Shown piece after piece: positions 53,842 through 63,048 of a DNA stretch of 64,000 nucleotides. A program made the translations under genes and the position numbers. Numbering within the stretch: position 1 is the first letter of the stretch; every line of letters begins with the position of its first letter. The notes under the pieces are model-generated. The model was given only the letters and a program-made list of their open reading frames with translations, did not search any database and was not told where the DNA came from. This DNA is from JAJEFO01 sp965214325 (GTDB lineage: Bacteria > Pseudomonadota > Alphaproteobacteria > Rhodobacterales > Rhodobacteraceae): assembly GCA_965214325.1 (NCBI GenBank), contig CBDCBG010000005.1, positions 62,001 through 126,000 on the forward strand. The letters run 5' to 3'.

Positions 53842-54729
53842 TCAATGAAACCGCTCCTTGTCCGGACCCTTGAAGAACTCCATCAGCGCGGCCTGATCCT
53901 CGCCTCCCAGCCCTGCCGCGGTGAGCATCCGGTGAATTTCTGCGCAGGCGGCAGTGAGCGGCATTGCGGTATTTGTCCGCCGTGCGAGATCCTGTACGCC
54001 GTCGAGGTCCTTTACCATGTTGTCGATGCGCCCTGTGCGACGGTAGTCCTTGACAGAAAAGCGAGGCATGTATTCCTGCAGAAGCGCGCTGTCGGCCCTT
54101 CCCCCTTTCAGCGCCTTCGGGATCTTCGCCACGTCGACGCCGGTGTCGATCGCCAGTTGGGTAGCCTCGGCGATGGCCATGAAGCCCAATCCGCACAAGA
54201 CCTGATTGATGAGCTTGGTGGTCTGGCCGGCACCGGAAGGACCCATGTGGGTGTAGGTGGACGAGAGGTGTTTCAGGACGTTGTACGCCTCTGCCACATC
54301 GGCGGCCTCGCCGCCTGCCATCAGAGTAAGCTCTCCTGTCAGCGCTTTCTGCGGGCCGCCGGACAACGGGCTGTCGACCCAACGCAGGTCCGCTTTCGCG
54401 GCACGGGCTGCAAAGGCCTTCGTGGCCAGGGGATCGATCGAGGACATGTCGATGATCAGTGTGCCGGGTTTGGCGCCCATGGCGACGCCGTCCGGGCCGA
54501 ATACGGCGGCGTCGACGATCTTTGGAGAATTGAGGCTGGTGACAACATGATCACTGACCGAAGCGGCCTCCGCCGCCGAGCCCGCCGGGCGAGCGCCCCT
54601 GACGACCAGTGCCTGAACCCTATCGGCATCGAGATCGAACACGGTCAGCGTGTTGCCGGTGTCGGCAAGCCGAGTGCCGATGGCACCACCCATTGCACCC
54701 GCGCCGATAAGCGCAATTCCTTGAGTCAC
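53842..54729 (-). CDS. NAD(P)-dependent oxidoreductase of the 3-hydroxyisobutyrate dehydrogenase family
   Basis: The 295-residue protein has the N-terminal Rossmann motif IGAGAMGGAIGTRLADTG (residues 8-25), the substrate loop DSPLSGGPQKALTGELTLMA and the catalytic helix GPSGAGQTTKLINQVLCGLG containing the conserved Lys near residue 170. Relatives are tartronate-semialdehyde reductase, L-threonate dehydrogenase and 6-phosphogluconate-dehydrogenase-like enzymes. Its ATG overlaps the gluconokinase stop (ATGA at 54726), placing it in the gluconate operon. It probably acts on a sugar-acid-derived hydroxyacid; the exact substrate is unknown. Confidence 0.88.
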   Translation of the reverse strand: MTQGIALIGAGAMGGAIGTRLADTGNTLTVFDLDADRVQALVVRGARPAGSAAEAASVSDHVVTSLNSPKIVDAAVFGPDGVAMGAKPGTLIIDMSSIDPLATKAFAARAAKADLRWVDSPLSGGPQKALTGELTLMAGGEAADVAEAYNVLKHLSSTYTHMGPSGAGQTTKLINQVLCGLGFMAIAEATQLAIDTGVDVAKIPKALKGGRADSALLQEYMPRFSVKDYRRTGRIDNMVKDLDGVQDLARRTNTAMPLTAACAEIHRMLTAAGLGGEDQAALMEFFKGPDKERFH

Positions 54730-55235
54730 GATTTTCCCTCCCTGACTTTCGTCACCAGTGTTTCGACCAGTTGGCCAAGCGGCTGGTCGATATCCGCGGC
54801 GATCGCCTTCTCATCCAGACCCGGCGACTCGAGCGCGGCCAACTGGCTTTCGAGCAGCGAAACGGGCATGAAATGACCCGAGCGATTCGCCATGCGCTCT
54901 GACAGCGTTTCTCTGCTGCCCTCCAAATGCAGGAAACAGACCGACTCGCCTGCATTGTCGCGGATAATGTCGCGATAGGCACGTTTCAGCGCGGAGCATC
55001 CGATGACGACGGGCCCCTCTGTTTCTGCAAGCCGTTGTCCAACCCTGACCAGCCATGGCGCACGGTCGGTGTCGGTCAGCGGTATGCCGCGTGACATCTT
55101 CGCAATATTTTCGGGCGGGTGCAGGTCGTCGCCATCAATGTAGCCTATGCCCAGTCTTTCGGCGACAGCAGCGCCAACCGAACTCTTGCCGCAGCCGGAC
55201 ACCCCCATGACCACGAACTTGCCGGCTAGAGGCAC
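54726..55235 (-). CDS. gntK: Gluconokinase
   Basis: The protein has the P-loop GVSGCGKSS (residues 11-19 from GTG 55235), IGYIDGDDLHPPENIAKMSR, TDTDRAPWLVRVGQRLAET, VIGCSALKRAYRDIIRDN and MANRSGHFMPVSLLESQLAA, all typical of the GntK/IdnK family. It converts gluconate to 6-phosphogluconate with ATP. The GTG start overlaps the upstream dehydrogenase by 10 bases; ATG 55208 would truncate the first strand. The length of 169 residues is normal. Confidence 0.93.
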   Translation of the reverse strand: MPLAGKFVVMGVSGCGKSSVGAAVAERLGIGYIDGDDLHPPENIAKMSRGIPLTDTDRAPWLVRVGQRLAETEGPVVIGCSALKRAYRDIIRDNAGESVCFLHLEGSRETLSERMANRSGHFMPVSLLESQLAALESPGLDEKAIAADIDQPLGQLVETLVTKVREGKS

Positions 55236-55999
55236 GCCGTTATACCGCCGTCGACGAAAAGAGTGTGGCCATTGACAAAGCTGGAAGCGTCGGATGCCAG
55301 GAACACCGCCGCGCCGACCAGTTCCTCGACCTTGCCCCAACGGGCCGCGGGTGTGCGGTTCTTCAGCCAGTCGGAAAACTCCGGATCACTCACCAGGGCT
55401 GCGTTGAGAGGCGTGTCGAAATAGCCCGGTGCGATGGCGTTGCAGTTGAGCCCATGCTTCGCCCAGTCAGTCGCCATTCCCTTGGTCAGGTTGGCTACCG
55501 CCCCTTTCGTGGCGGTGTACGGGGCGATGCCGGGACGAGCCAGCGCCGTCTGCACGCTGGCGATGTTGATGATGCGTCCGGCGCCGCGTTCGATCATGTG
55601 CCGCGCACAGGCTTGCCCGACATTGAACGTCGTCACGATATTGCTGCGCAAGAGCATCTCGAACATTTCCGCGGGGAAGTCCTCGAGTGGCGTACGGTGC
55701 TGCATCCCTGCATTGTTGATCAGGATGTGAACGGGACCGATGCTGTCTTCGTAGCGGTTTATCGCCACCCTGACTGCGTCGTTGTCAGTCGCGTCAAAGG
55801 GCATCTCGTGGACGTTTGCGCCGTCGGCTCGCAGCTTGTCCGCAGCCTTGGACAATTTTGCCGTGTCGCGCCCGTTTAACACGATCTTCGCACCGCATTC
55901 GGACAGACCCTTCGCCAGGGCGAAGCCGATCCCCTGTGAGGACCCGGTGACAAGCGCGGTTTTCCCGCCGAGGTCGAACATCGCTGTGCCAGTGGTCAT
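55226..55999 (-). CDS. idnO: SDR oxidoreductase, gluconate 5-dehydrogenase type
   Basis: The 257-residue short-chain dehydrogenase has TGSSQGIG (residues 19-26), NNAGMQHRTPLEDFPAEMF and the catalytic Ser148, Tyr161 and Lys165 (SVQTALARPGIAPYTATKGA). The family-specific NAGMQHR and DFP stretches match Ga5DH/IdnO, which reduces 5-keto-D-gluconate to gluconate. ATG 55999 is chosen as the first codon near the Rossmann strand. It starts the three-gene minus operon, divergent from the hydroxyacid dehydrogenase gene and sharing the operator at 56048. Confidence 0.88.
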   Translation of the reverse strand: MTTGTAMFDLGGKTALVTGSSQGIGFALAKGLSECGAKIVLNGRDTAKLSKAADKLRADGANVHEMPFDATDNDAVRVAINRYEDSIGPVHILINNAGMQHRTPLEDFPAEMFEMLLRSNIVTTFNVGQACARHMIERGAGRIINIASVQTALARPGIAPYTATKGAVANLTKGMATDWAKHGLNCNAIAPGYFDTPLNAALVSDPEFSDWLKNRTPAARWGKVEELVGAAVFLASDASSFVNGHTLFVDGGITACL

Positions 56000-56047
56000 G
56001 ATCCGCTTTCCAATTCTTGACTCGACAAGACGTGATTCCTTCAACTA

Positions 56048-56061
56048 TGTTAACGATAACA
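56048..56061. promoter_or_regulatory. LacI-type operator between divergent sugar-acid genes
   Basis: TGTTAACGATAACA is a near-perfect palindrome centred on CG, the usual form of LacI/GntR-family operators. It lies 48 bp before the idnO start and 23 bp before the divergent dehydrogenase start. GTTATCGATAAC recurs at 63889-63900. Confidence 0.75.
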
Positions 56062-56084
56062 CGCCTGTCAACACGAGAAAAGAA

Positions 56085-57032
56085 ATGCCGAAGCCCGAGA
56101 TTCTTCAGGTTGGCCCATATCCGGAGTGGGATCAGGTTCCATTAGATCAAGCCTATACAATGCATAAGTTATTCAAGATGGCGGCCCCGGCGTCTTTTCT
56201 GATCGAGCACGGTCGTGCAATACGTGGAATCGCGACGCGGGGTGAATTGGGCGCGGACAGAAAGATGATCGAGGCCTGTCCGAATCTCGAGATCATTTCC
56301 GTCTACGGCGTCGGATTCGATGCGGTCGACCTTGATGCCTGCCGGAAACGCAACGTGAGGGTGACCAACACGCCGGATGTCCTGACCCGCGACGTTGCCG
56401 ATCTGGGTGTCGCAATGATGCTGTGCCAGTCGCGTGGCATGATCGGAGCCGATGCATGGGTACGCAACGGGGACTGGGCGCGGAAGGGCAATTACCCGCT
56501 GGAACGCCGTGTTCATGAAGCCAAGGCCGGCGTGCTGGGGCTCGGGCGGATCGGCCGTGAGGTCGCGCGTCGGCTGACTGGGTTCGACATGGACATCGCC
56601 TATTCCGACCTCACGCCAAGGGACTGCGCGCCGGACTGGGCCTTCATCGCCGATCCGGTTGAATTGGCACGCTTCTCCGATTACCTGTTCGTGACGCTGG
56701 CCGCTTCGAAAGAGACCCGCAAGTTCGTGGATCGCGCGGTGATCGAGGCAGTCGGGCCAGAAGGCATGGTGATCAACATCAGCAGGGCATCCAACATCGA
56801 CGAAGCTGCACTGCTCGATGCGCTGGAAAGCGGCGCGCTCGGTTCCGCGGCGCTCGACGTGTTCGAGGGCGAACCCGACCTGAATCCGCGCTTCCTGAAG
56901 CTCGAAAACGTCCTTCTTCAGCCACATCACGCATCAGGCACGGTAGAGACACGGAAAGCCATGGGCAAGCTGGTGCGGGACAACATGGCCGCGCACTTCG
57001 CCGGCCGACCGCTCCTGACGCCCGTACTTTGA
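56085..57032 (+). CDS. D-2-hydroxyacid dehydrogenase (2-ketogluconate/glyoxylate reductase type)
   Basis: The 315-residue protein has the NAD-binding motif GVLGLGRIGREVARRLTGFD, and catalytic blocks with the Arg (INISRASNIDEAALLDALE), Glu (ALDVFEGEPDLNPRF) and His (VLLQPHHASGTVETRKAM). The start ATG 56085 has AGAAAAGAA upstream, a weak ribosome binding site. Family members reduce 2-keto acids such as 2-ketogluconate, hydroxypyruvate or glyoxylate. The promoter position next to a LacI operator ties it to sugar-acid catabolism. It is followed by the idonate dehydrogenase after 7 bp. Confidence 0.9.
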   Translation: MPKPEILQVGPYPEWDQVPLDQAYTMHKLFKMAAPASFLIEHGRAIRGIATRGELGADRKMIEACPNLEIISVYGVGFDAVDLDACRKRNVRVTNTPDVLTRDVADLGVAMMLCQSRGMIGADAWVRNGDWARKGNYPLERRVHEAKAGVLGLGRIGREVARRLTGFDMDIAYSDLTPRDCAPDWAFIADPVELARFSDYLFVTLAASKETRKFVDRAVIEAVGPEGMVINISRASNIDEAALLDALESGALGSAALDVFEGEPDLNPRFLKLENVLLQPHHASGTVETRKAMGKLVRDNMAAHFAGRPLLTPVL

Positions 57033-57039
57033 GACCTTG

Positions 57040-58068
57040 ATGAAATCTGTCGTCATTCACTCGGCAAGGGATCTTCAAATCGAGGACAGGCCAACCGAGG
57101 AGCCCGGCGCGGGCCAGGTTGAAATCCGCATGGCCGCAGGGGGCATCTGCGGATCCGACCTTCATTACTACAATCACGGCGGCTTCGGATCTGTCCGGCT
57201 GAAGGAGCCGATGGTCCTCGGCCACGAGGTTGCCGGGCACATCACCCGTCTCGGCGAGGGCGTGACTGGTCTGCGAGTCGGACAATTGGTGGCAGTGTCG
57301 CCTTCGCGCCCTTGCCTTGGCTGTCCCTATTGCAATGAGTCGAAGTACAACCAGTGCCTCAACATGCGGTTCTACGGATCGGCAATGCCGTTCCCGCACA
57401 TTCAGGGCGCGTTCCGGGAGGTGTTGGTGGCAGACGCCACGCAATGCGCCCCTGCCGACGGGTTGTCCGCGGGCGAAGCCGCCGCGGCCGAACCGTTGGC
57501 CGTCTGTCTGCACGCTGCCCGCAGGGCCGGCGACCTCCTGGGCAAGCGCGTGCTTGTCACCGGCTGCGGGCCGATCGGACTCCTGTGCATCCTCGTTGCC
57601 CGGCGATCGGGCGCGGCAGAGATCGTGGCAACCGACCTCTCGGATTTCACGCTGCGCATAGCCAGGCAGAATGGCGCCGACAGCACCGTGAACGTCGGCC
57701 AGGCACCGGAACGGATGGCCGCCTACGAGGCAAGCAAGGGGTACTTCGACCTGCTCTTCGAATGTACCGGTGTGGCGCAGGCACTGGCCGACGGAATCGC
57801 TGCACTGCGGCCCGGCGGGATCGTGGTGCAGCTAGGGCTCGGCGGCGACATGCAAATCCCGGTTCAGACCATGACTGCGAAGGAAATTCAGCTCAGAGGC
57901 TCGTTCCGTTTCCACGATGAGTTCTTCACTGGCGTCGAGTTGATGCAGAGAAGCCTGATCGATGTCAAGCCGCTGATCACTCACACGGTGGCACTTGACG
58001 ACTCGGAAGGCGGTTTTCAACTCGCCTCCGACCGGAACCAGGCAGTGAAGGTGCAAATTGCATTCTGA
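57040..58068 (+). CDS. idnD: Zinc-dependent L-idonate 5-dehydrogenase-like alcohol dehydrogenase
   Basis: The 342-residue MDR protein has the catalytic zinc ligands Cys37 (GGICGSDLHYYNHGG) and His62/Glu63 (LGHEVAGH), four structural cysteines (CLGCPYCNESKYNQC), and the nucleotide motif VTGCGPIGLLCILVARRSGA. The SDLHYYNHGG signature is typical of L-idonate 5-dehydrogenases, which oxidise idonate to 5-ketogluconate. ATG 57040 is preferred to TTG 57037. It forms a pathway with idnO and gntK encoded divergently. Confidence 0.9.
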   Translation: MKSVVIHSARDLQIEDRPTEEPGAGQVEIRMAAGGICGSDLHYYNHGGFGSVRLKEPMVLGHEVAGHITRLGEGVTGLRVGQLVAVSPSRPCLGCPYCNESKYNQCLNMRFYGSAMPFPHIQGAFREVLVADATQCAPADGLSAGEAAAAEPLAVCLHAARRAGDLLGKRVLVTGCGPIGLLCILVARRSGAAEIVATDLSDFTLRIARQNGADSTVNVGQAPERMAAYEASKGYFDLLFECTGVAQALADGIAALRPGGIVVQLGLGGDMQIPVQTMTAKEIQLRGSFRFHDEFFTGVELMQRSLIDVKPLITHTVALDDSEGGFQLASDRNQAVKVQIAF

Positions 58069-58093
58069 ACGGTCACAGATCGGGTTTCGGCGA

Positions 58094-58513
58094 TCAATCG
58101 GTTTCCGCGCCGATTTCCGCCAGCGCCGCTCGCGCAACCGCCAAGTCCTGCTCGGGCGAACCGGACCCAACGCCGATCCCGCCAAGCAGCACGCCGTCAA
58201 TCCGGACCGGCAAGCCACCGGCGAGCCCCGTGACGTCGCCGCCGGTGGCCGCCGCGATATGCGGCCGCGCAGATTCGGGGACCGCGGTGCTGGGGGCGCC
58301 GATCGAGGCCGCCGTCCTTGCCTTCGCTCGCGCCGAACCGCGGCTGAGGAACTTCGAGCCGGTCATCCGAATCTCGCCAAGCGGTTCACCGCTGGCGTCC
58401 ACGATCACGACGCATTGCGGTTGTCCGATTGCCTCGGCCGATTCCACCGCAGCGCCCAGCATTTTCAAGGTGGCTCTATGGGTCAGAACGCGCGTGCATG
58501 CCGTGAATTCCAT
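58094..58513 (-). CDS. GlcG/HbpS-like (DUF336) protein
   Basis: The 139-residue protein has the GlcG pattern: TLKMLGAAVESAEAIGQPQC, VVIVDASGEPLGEIRMTGS, ARAKARTAASIGAPST and VTGLAGGLPVRIDGVLLGGI followed by GVGSGSPEQDLAVARAALAE. Such proteins occur in glycolate and sugar-acid operons, sometimes as heme- or cobalamin-binding accessory proteins; the function here is unknown. ATG 58513 follows a GGAG. It is convergent with idnD and divergent from the SMP-30 gene. Confidence 0.88.
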   Translation of the reverse strand: MEFTACTRVLTHRATLKMLGAAVESAEAIGQPQCVVIVDASGEPLGEIRMTGSKFLSRGSARAKARTAASIGAPSTAVPESARPHIAAATGGDVTGLAGGLPVRIDGVLLGGIGVGSGSPEQDLAVARAALAEIGAETD

Positions 58514-58601
58514 TGCCGGGACTCCCTTGTTAACCTGCAGTTCCTTGACGCGTTCGAATGGTATCGACAACGGCCGCGTCTGAATAGTCTGGAGCCGCCA
58601 A

Positions 58602-59501
58602 ATGTCTTTTTTTGAATCCCGTGACCCCGCTTTCGACGGATACGTCTTGGGCAACGCGCCGGTCAAGCAGATCGCCACCGGGTTCGACTGGGTTGAGGGG
58701 CCGGTCTGGTTCGGCGATGCCGGCTTTCTGCTATTCTCTGACATACCGAACAACCGCATCATGCGCTGGACCCCGGGAAGCGGCATCACGACCTATCGAC
58801 AGCCTTCGAACCACAGCAACGGCCATACGCGCGACCTCGAGGGTCGGCTGGTCTCCTGCGAACACGGCGCCCGGCGCGTGACACGGACCGAACATGACGG
58901 ACAGGTCACGGTCATCGCGGACAGCTTCGAAGGCAAGCGGCTCAACTCGCCCAACGACGTGGTCGTGAAGTCCGACGGCACGATCTGGTTCTCGGACCCG
59001 CACTACGGGATCATGAGCAATTACGAGGGCGACGCCGCAGAGCAGGAACTGCCATGCAACCTGTACCGTGCCGACCCGGCCACCGGACAAATGGACGCGA
59101 TGGTGACGGATGCCAATTGCCCGAACGGCCTGGCGTTTTCGCCTGACGAGTCGCGGCTCTACATGGCCGATACCGGACGCATGTTCAGCGATGATCCGCA
59201 GCACATCCGGGCCTTTGACGTTGGCCCCGACGACAGGCTGGCCGGGGGCGAGGTGTTTCACGTGGTCGATCCGGGCTGCTCGGACGGCCTGCGTGTCGAC
59301 AGCGACGGAAATCTCTGGTCCTCCGCCGCCGACGGTGTCCACTGCATTTCCCCGAACGGGGATCTTCTGGGCAAGATCCTGGTGCCCGAACTGGTTTCGA
59401 ACGTCTGTTTCGGCGGACGCGCGAAACACGAACTCTACGTTACCGCGACCACCTCGGTCTATCGTGTCGTTCTGAACCGGCGGGGGATCCAGCGCCCATG
59501 A
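58602..59501 (+). CDS. SMP-30/gluconolactonase-family lactonase
   Basis: The 299-residue beta-propeller has the metal-site and blade motifs IATGFDWVEGPVWFGDAGFL (Glu), LLFSDIPNNRIMRWTPGSGI, RLNSPNDVVVKSDGTIWFSD (Asn), CPNGLAFSPDESRLYMADTG (Asn, Asp) and CSDGLRVDSDGNLWSSAADG (Asp). It hydrolyses aldonolactones such as gluconolactone to the acid, the entry into the neighbouring dehydrogenase and kinase steps. No signal peptide is seen. It is co-directional with, and 139 bp upstream of, the LacI regulator gene. Confidence 0.92.
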   Translation: MSFFESRDPAFDGYVLGNAPVKQIATGFDWVEGPVWFGDAGFLLFSDIPNNRIMRWTPGSGITTYRQPSNHSNGHTRDLEGRLVSCEHGARRVTRTEHDGQVTVIADSFEGKRLNSPNDVVVKSDGTIWFSDPHYGIMSNYEGDAAEQELPCNLYRADPATGQMDAMVTDANCPNGLAFSPDESRLYMADTGRMFSDDPQHIRAFDVGPDDRLAGGEVFHVVDPGCSDGLRVDSDGNLWSSAADGVHCISPNGDLLGKILVPELVSNVCFGGRAKHELYVTATTSVYRVVLNRRGIQRP

Positions 59502-59640
59502 GCGATTCCGGGATCGGGTTGATCGGACTGGCACGATTGGGCGATGCTTTCGCCCAAAATCGCTGAACCGGGGACATGCTTGCAACACGACCAGCCTTCC
59601 GCGGATGCGGGAAGCCAACGATACAGATTAGGGAACCATC

Positions 59641-60660
59641 TTGCCGAAGCCACCCAAAATGGCGGACATCGCAAAGGCCGCCGGTGTCTCCCCGATGACC
59701 GTATCGCGGGCGTTTCGGAGGGGCACGCCGGTCGGCGAGGCAACTCGCGAGAAGATTCTGCTGATCGCCGAGGAAATGGGCTATGTATTCGACAGTACCG
59801 CGTCCAATCTGCGATCGCAACGAACCGGATTCGTCGCTATCACCATCCCCTCGCTGAACAATTCCAACTTCGCTGACACCGTACGCGGACTCAACGAAGT
59901 CCTGCAGGCGGCCGGACTGCAGGTGTTGCTCGGCTACACGAACTACGACATGGACGAAGAGGAGCGCTTGATTGAACAACTTCTGCGGCGGCGACCCGAA
60001 GCGATTGTGGTGACCGGTGGACGCCATACCGATCGCGCGAGGCGGCTGCTCAACGGCGCCGGCATTCCGGTGGTTGAAACATGGGATATCCCTCGATCGC
60101 CCGTGGGCTATACGGTCGGCTTCTCCAACGCGGACGCGATGGTCCGAATGGTCGATCACCTGCAGTCGGCTGGCGCGCGGCGGCTAGCCTTTATCGGCGG
60201 AGACGACAAGGGCGACACGCGCGGCGCCGACCGGAGACGCGGGTTCGTTGCGGCGGCAGAACGGCTGAGGCTCGAATACAAGCTTGTTTCACTTGGCTCG
60301 CCGCCGATTTCGATGCGTGAAGGTGCCGGGGCGATGGTTGAAGTGCTTGACGCACGACAACCGGTGGACGCCGTTGTCTGCGTCTCTGACCTTGCCGCCT
60401 TCGGTGCGCTGACGGAGTGCCAGCGGCGCGGCGTTTCGGTGCCTGACGAAGTCATGATCGCCGGTTTCGGGGCGTACGAAATCGCTGAGGTTGCCTTGCC
60501 CGGCCTTACGACGATGGACGCACATTCGATCGCGATCGGAAGCAGGACCGGAGAACTTCTGGTTGCCTTGCTTCGCGGCGGCGCCGATGGTGCCGCCGCG
60601 AAGATGATTTCGCACATCGAACCCACTTTGCGAATCTCGGGCTCTACCGTTTCGCGATAG
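59641..60660 (+). CDS. LacI-family transcriptional regulator (GntR type)
   Basis: The 339-residue protein starts from TTG 59641 as MPKPPKMADIAKAAGVSPMT with the LacI HTH, including VSRAFRRGTPVGEATREKI. The effector domain has TGFVAITIPSLNNSNFADTV, PEAIVVTGGRHTDRARRLLN and VSVPDEVMIAGFGAYEIAEV. It resembles gluconate-utilisation repressors. It likely binds TGTTAacgATAACA-type sites, of which there are copies at 56048 and 63889. Derepression by a sugar acid is expected. Confidence 0.92.
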   Translation: MPKPPKMADIAKAAGVSPMTVSRAFRRGTPVGEATREKILLIAEEMGYVFDSTASNLRSQRTGFVAITIPSLNNSNFADTVRGLNEVLQAAGLQVLLGYTNYDMDEEERLIEQLLRRRPEAIVVTGGRHTDRARRLLNGAGIPVVETWDIPRSPVGYTVGFSNADAMVRMVDHLQSAGARRLAFIGGDDKGDTRGADRRRGFVAAAERLRLEYKLVSLGSPPISMREGAGAMVEVLDARQPVDAVVCVSDLAAFGALTECQRRGVSVPDEVMIAGFGAYEIAEVALPGLTTMDAHSIAIGSRTGELLVALLRGGADGAAAKMISHIEPTLRISGSTVSR

Positions 60661-60661
60661 T

Positions 60662-60687
60662 CCCGGCCCGCTTGCGTGGGGGCCGGG
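60662..60687. terminator. Hairpin between convergent lacI and transporter operon
   Basis: CCCGGCCC (60662-60669) and GGGCCGGG (60680-60687) form an eight-base GC-rich stem in the 35-bp gap between two convergent genes. It can serve transcripts from both sides, but no T-run is present. Confidence 0.5.
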
Positions 60688-60695
60688 TCAGTGTG

Positions 60696-61835
60696 TCAGC
60701 GCTCCAGAGCGCCAACGCCGGAGAATCTGAACGCCTCTTCCTGCAGCGCGTCCAGTTCCTCGGCACTCATTTGATCGTGGGCCACGGTGATCCTGCCCAG
60801 GAAGACCAACGGCAATTCATCCGCACGGCCCTCCATGTCGGCCTTGATGGCTTCGGCGGTTGCAGCACCGACATCGTCACCCATGCGCATCGGTGTCGCG
60901 TCTAGGGAACCTTCGCGAATCGCGTCGAGTTCGAGTCCCGTTCCGCCCCAGCCGGTCGAGAAGATCTCCTTCTCCTTGCCCATCGCGACCTGTGCCTCGA
61001 CCGAACCCATGGCCATGGCCGTGTTCGCGTTGTGAATGATCGTGGCTTCGGGATAGGCCTGCAAGATCAGGGAGGTTCCGTCGAAACCGCCTTCACGCTG
61101 ATATTCGCCATAATGCTCGTAGACCGTGGTCCAGTTGCCTTTCTCCTCAACGCATGCCTTGAAGTCGCCAGAGCGCTGGTTGTCCGTGATCCCGGGGATG
61201 CCTCGGTTCATTGCCATGGTCACGTCATTGCCCAGGCGGCCAAGCACGTAGTCGCACATGGTCAATGCACCAGCGGCAGATGAAAAATCAAACCAGGCGT
61301 CGGGCTGGCTTTCAAGGTACTTCAGTGGTGTGTGAAATGCCCAGACATATGTCGCGAACCCGTCATTGCCTGCAAGTTTGGAAATGTTGTCGGCCTGGGT
61401 AGCCAGTTCGGACGGCCCGAAGATGACATAATCATAGAGATCGGCGTCCTGCTCCACTTGGCTGGCGTAGGTCGATTGCAGCGAGTGCTCGATCTGGCGC
61501 GAGGCAAACTCGGTCGTCTCGTACTGAATTCCCAGCTCGTCCAGACGCCTGGTCATGGCCAGGAAGTTTCGGGCCCAAAAGTCCGACACATCCGCCGACG
61601 GGTAGATCAGTCCGATCTGGATTGGCCTGTCCTGGCTTCCGGAGAACGGAACTGCGGCGGAGCCGACGACTTCCTGCAGCGCCTCGAGTTTGCCCTCTGC
61701 ATTCACTTCGCCGGGAATCCAGTAATCGCGATCCTCGATCCCGGGCAGTTCCTTCAGCGGTAGTTCATCCGCGGCCCAAACCGCCCCGGCCATTGCAATG
61801 GTCGCTGCCAATGTGGTGGCTGCCAATTTTCTCAT
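60696..61835 (-). CDS. Sugar ABC transporter substrate-binding protein (ribose/fructose type)
   Basis: This 379-residue secreted protein has a signal peptide (MRKLAATTLAATIAMAGAVW then AA). The Peripla_BP_4 fold is seen in IQIGLIYPSADVSDFWARNF, LYDYVIFGPSELATQADNIS, MAMNRGIPGITDNQRSGDFK, EATIIHNANTAMAMGSVEAQ and EIFSTGWGGTGLELDAIREG. It is the last gene of the minus operon after the permease (88 bp gap). The ligand is probably a sugar acid or sugar, in view of the neighbouring enzymes. Confidence 0.92.
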   Translation of the reverse strand: MRKLAATTLAATIAMAGAVWAADELPLKELPGIEDRDYWIPGEVNAEGKLEALQEVVGSAAVPFSGSQDRPIQIGLIYPSADVSDFWARNFLAMTRRLDELGIQYETTEFASRQIEHSLQSTYASQVEQDADLYDYVIFGPSELATQADNISKLAGNDGFATYVWAFHTPLKYLESQPDAWFDFSSAAGALTMCDYVLGRLGNDVTMAMNRGIPGITDNQRSGDFKACVEEKGNWTTVYEHYGEYQREGGFDGTSLILQAYPEATIIHNANTAMAMGSVEAQVAMGKEKEIFSTGWGGTGLELDAIREGSLDATPMRMGDDVGAATAEAIKADMEGRADELPLVFLGRITVAHDQMSAEELDALQEEAFRFSGVGALER

Positions 61836-61923
61836 TTAGGTTCTCCTTCCTTTTCATGAGAGCGGGACCAGCGGTGCCGCCGGGGATGAACCCCAGGTTG
61901 CACCGTCCCGCGATGAGTCCGGC

Positions 61924-63048
61924 TCATCCGCTTGCCTGCGGATTGCCGGCAAGAATTGCTCCGATCGCCAAAAGCAGGATCAGCGCACCGATAATGGCGG
62001 CCGAAAGGCGGATCAGTTTCTGGCCTTCCGACGTCGCTAGCCCGGCGATCAGTCCACCTGCGCCGTCACGGTCCTTTTTCTGCATCCAGGAATAGAGTGC
62101 CACCGACGAGACGATCACGACGCCCGACGCAACCGACTGCCAGAAAAACTCAATCCTGAGCGTCACAAGCGCGTTGATCATCATGGACAAGAGCAGCACT
62201 CCGGCGAAGGAGCCGATCATGGATGCGCGACCGCCGAAGAGCGAAGTGCCACCGACGACGACCGCTGCGATCACATGAAGATTGAAATAGGGCGCCGAGG
62301 TTGCCTGGATTGCGTTCAGCTTGCCAGTCAGCATGACTCCGGCCAGCGCCGCACAGGCGCCACAAAGCACGTATGCATGAATCTTGTGGCGGTTTACCGC
62401 GATGCCAGTCAGTTCCGCAGCTTCGGGGTTTGATCCAATGGCGATGGTGTAACGGCCGAAATGGCTGCGACGCAGCAGAACAAATCCCGCGATCATGGTC
62501 GCGATTCCGATGACCACCGGTATCGGCACGAGTCCGGGGATTTGCCCGCGCCCGATTTCGGTTATGAGTTCCGGGAAGCGCGCCAACACCAGCCCCTTCG
62601 CGATCACCAGGGCAAAGCCGCGATAGACCAAGTCCATCGCCAGGGTGCCAATGAGATCGGGCACATTGAACCGGGTGATGACCAGCCCGTTGACGAGGCC
62701 CATGAGCGCTCCAAGTCCCAGAGCGATCGGAATTGCGAAATATACCGAGAAGCCAAACTGCTTGATCAGGAATGCCATTATGATGGCGGACAATGCTGCG
62801 ATCGATCCAACCGACAGATCGATGCCCCGCTGAGTAATTACAAATGTCATCGCCATTGCCATCGGCATGTAGAGCGCCGCGTCAAGCAGGATCAAATTGA
62901 CATTCGACCAGCGGAAATATCGCGCGGGTTCGACGATCGCCATGAAAATGAGCAACGCAAGGATCATCGCCATGGGGCCGATGATCGCGAAGTAAGGTTC
63001 GATTCGATCGTTCAGCGTCCGGGCGCCATGGGCGTCAGAGGCTGCCAT
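61924..63048 (-). CDS. Sugar ABC transporter permease (RbsC/FrcC type)
   Basis: The 374-residue protein has eight or more hydrophobic helices. Conserved blocks are FVITQRGIDLSVGSIAALSA, GLVNGLVITRFNVPDLIGTL, LLRRSHFGRYTIAIGSNPEA and AAVVVGGTSLFGGRASMIGS. ATG 63048 overlaps the ATPase stop (TGATG), and GTG 63051 is also in frame. It combines with the ATPase encoded upstream. A C-terminal extra helix pair (LIRLSAAIIGALILLLAIGA) is unusual for RbsC. Confidence 0.92.
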   Translation of the reverse strand: MAASDAHGARTLNDRIEPYFAIIGPMAMILALLIFMAIVEPARYFRWSNVNLILLDAALYMPMAMAMTFVITQRGIDLSVGSIAALSAIIMAFLIKQFGFSVYFAIPIALGLGALMGLVNGLVITRFNVPDLIGTLAMDLVYRGFALVIAKGLVLARFPELITEIGRGQIPGLVPIPVVIGIATMIAGFVLLRRSHFGRYTIAIGSNPEAAELTGIAVNRHKIHAYVLCGACAALAGVMLTGKLNAIQATSAPYFNLHVIAAVVVGGTSLFGGRASMIGSFAGVLLLSMMINALVTLRIEFFWQSVASGVVIVSSVALYSWMQKKDRDGAGGLIAGLATSEGQKLIRLSAAIIGALILLLAIGAILAGNPQASG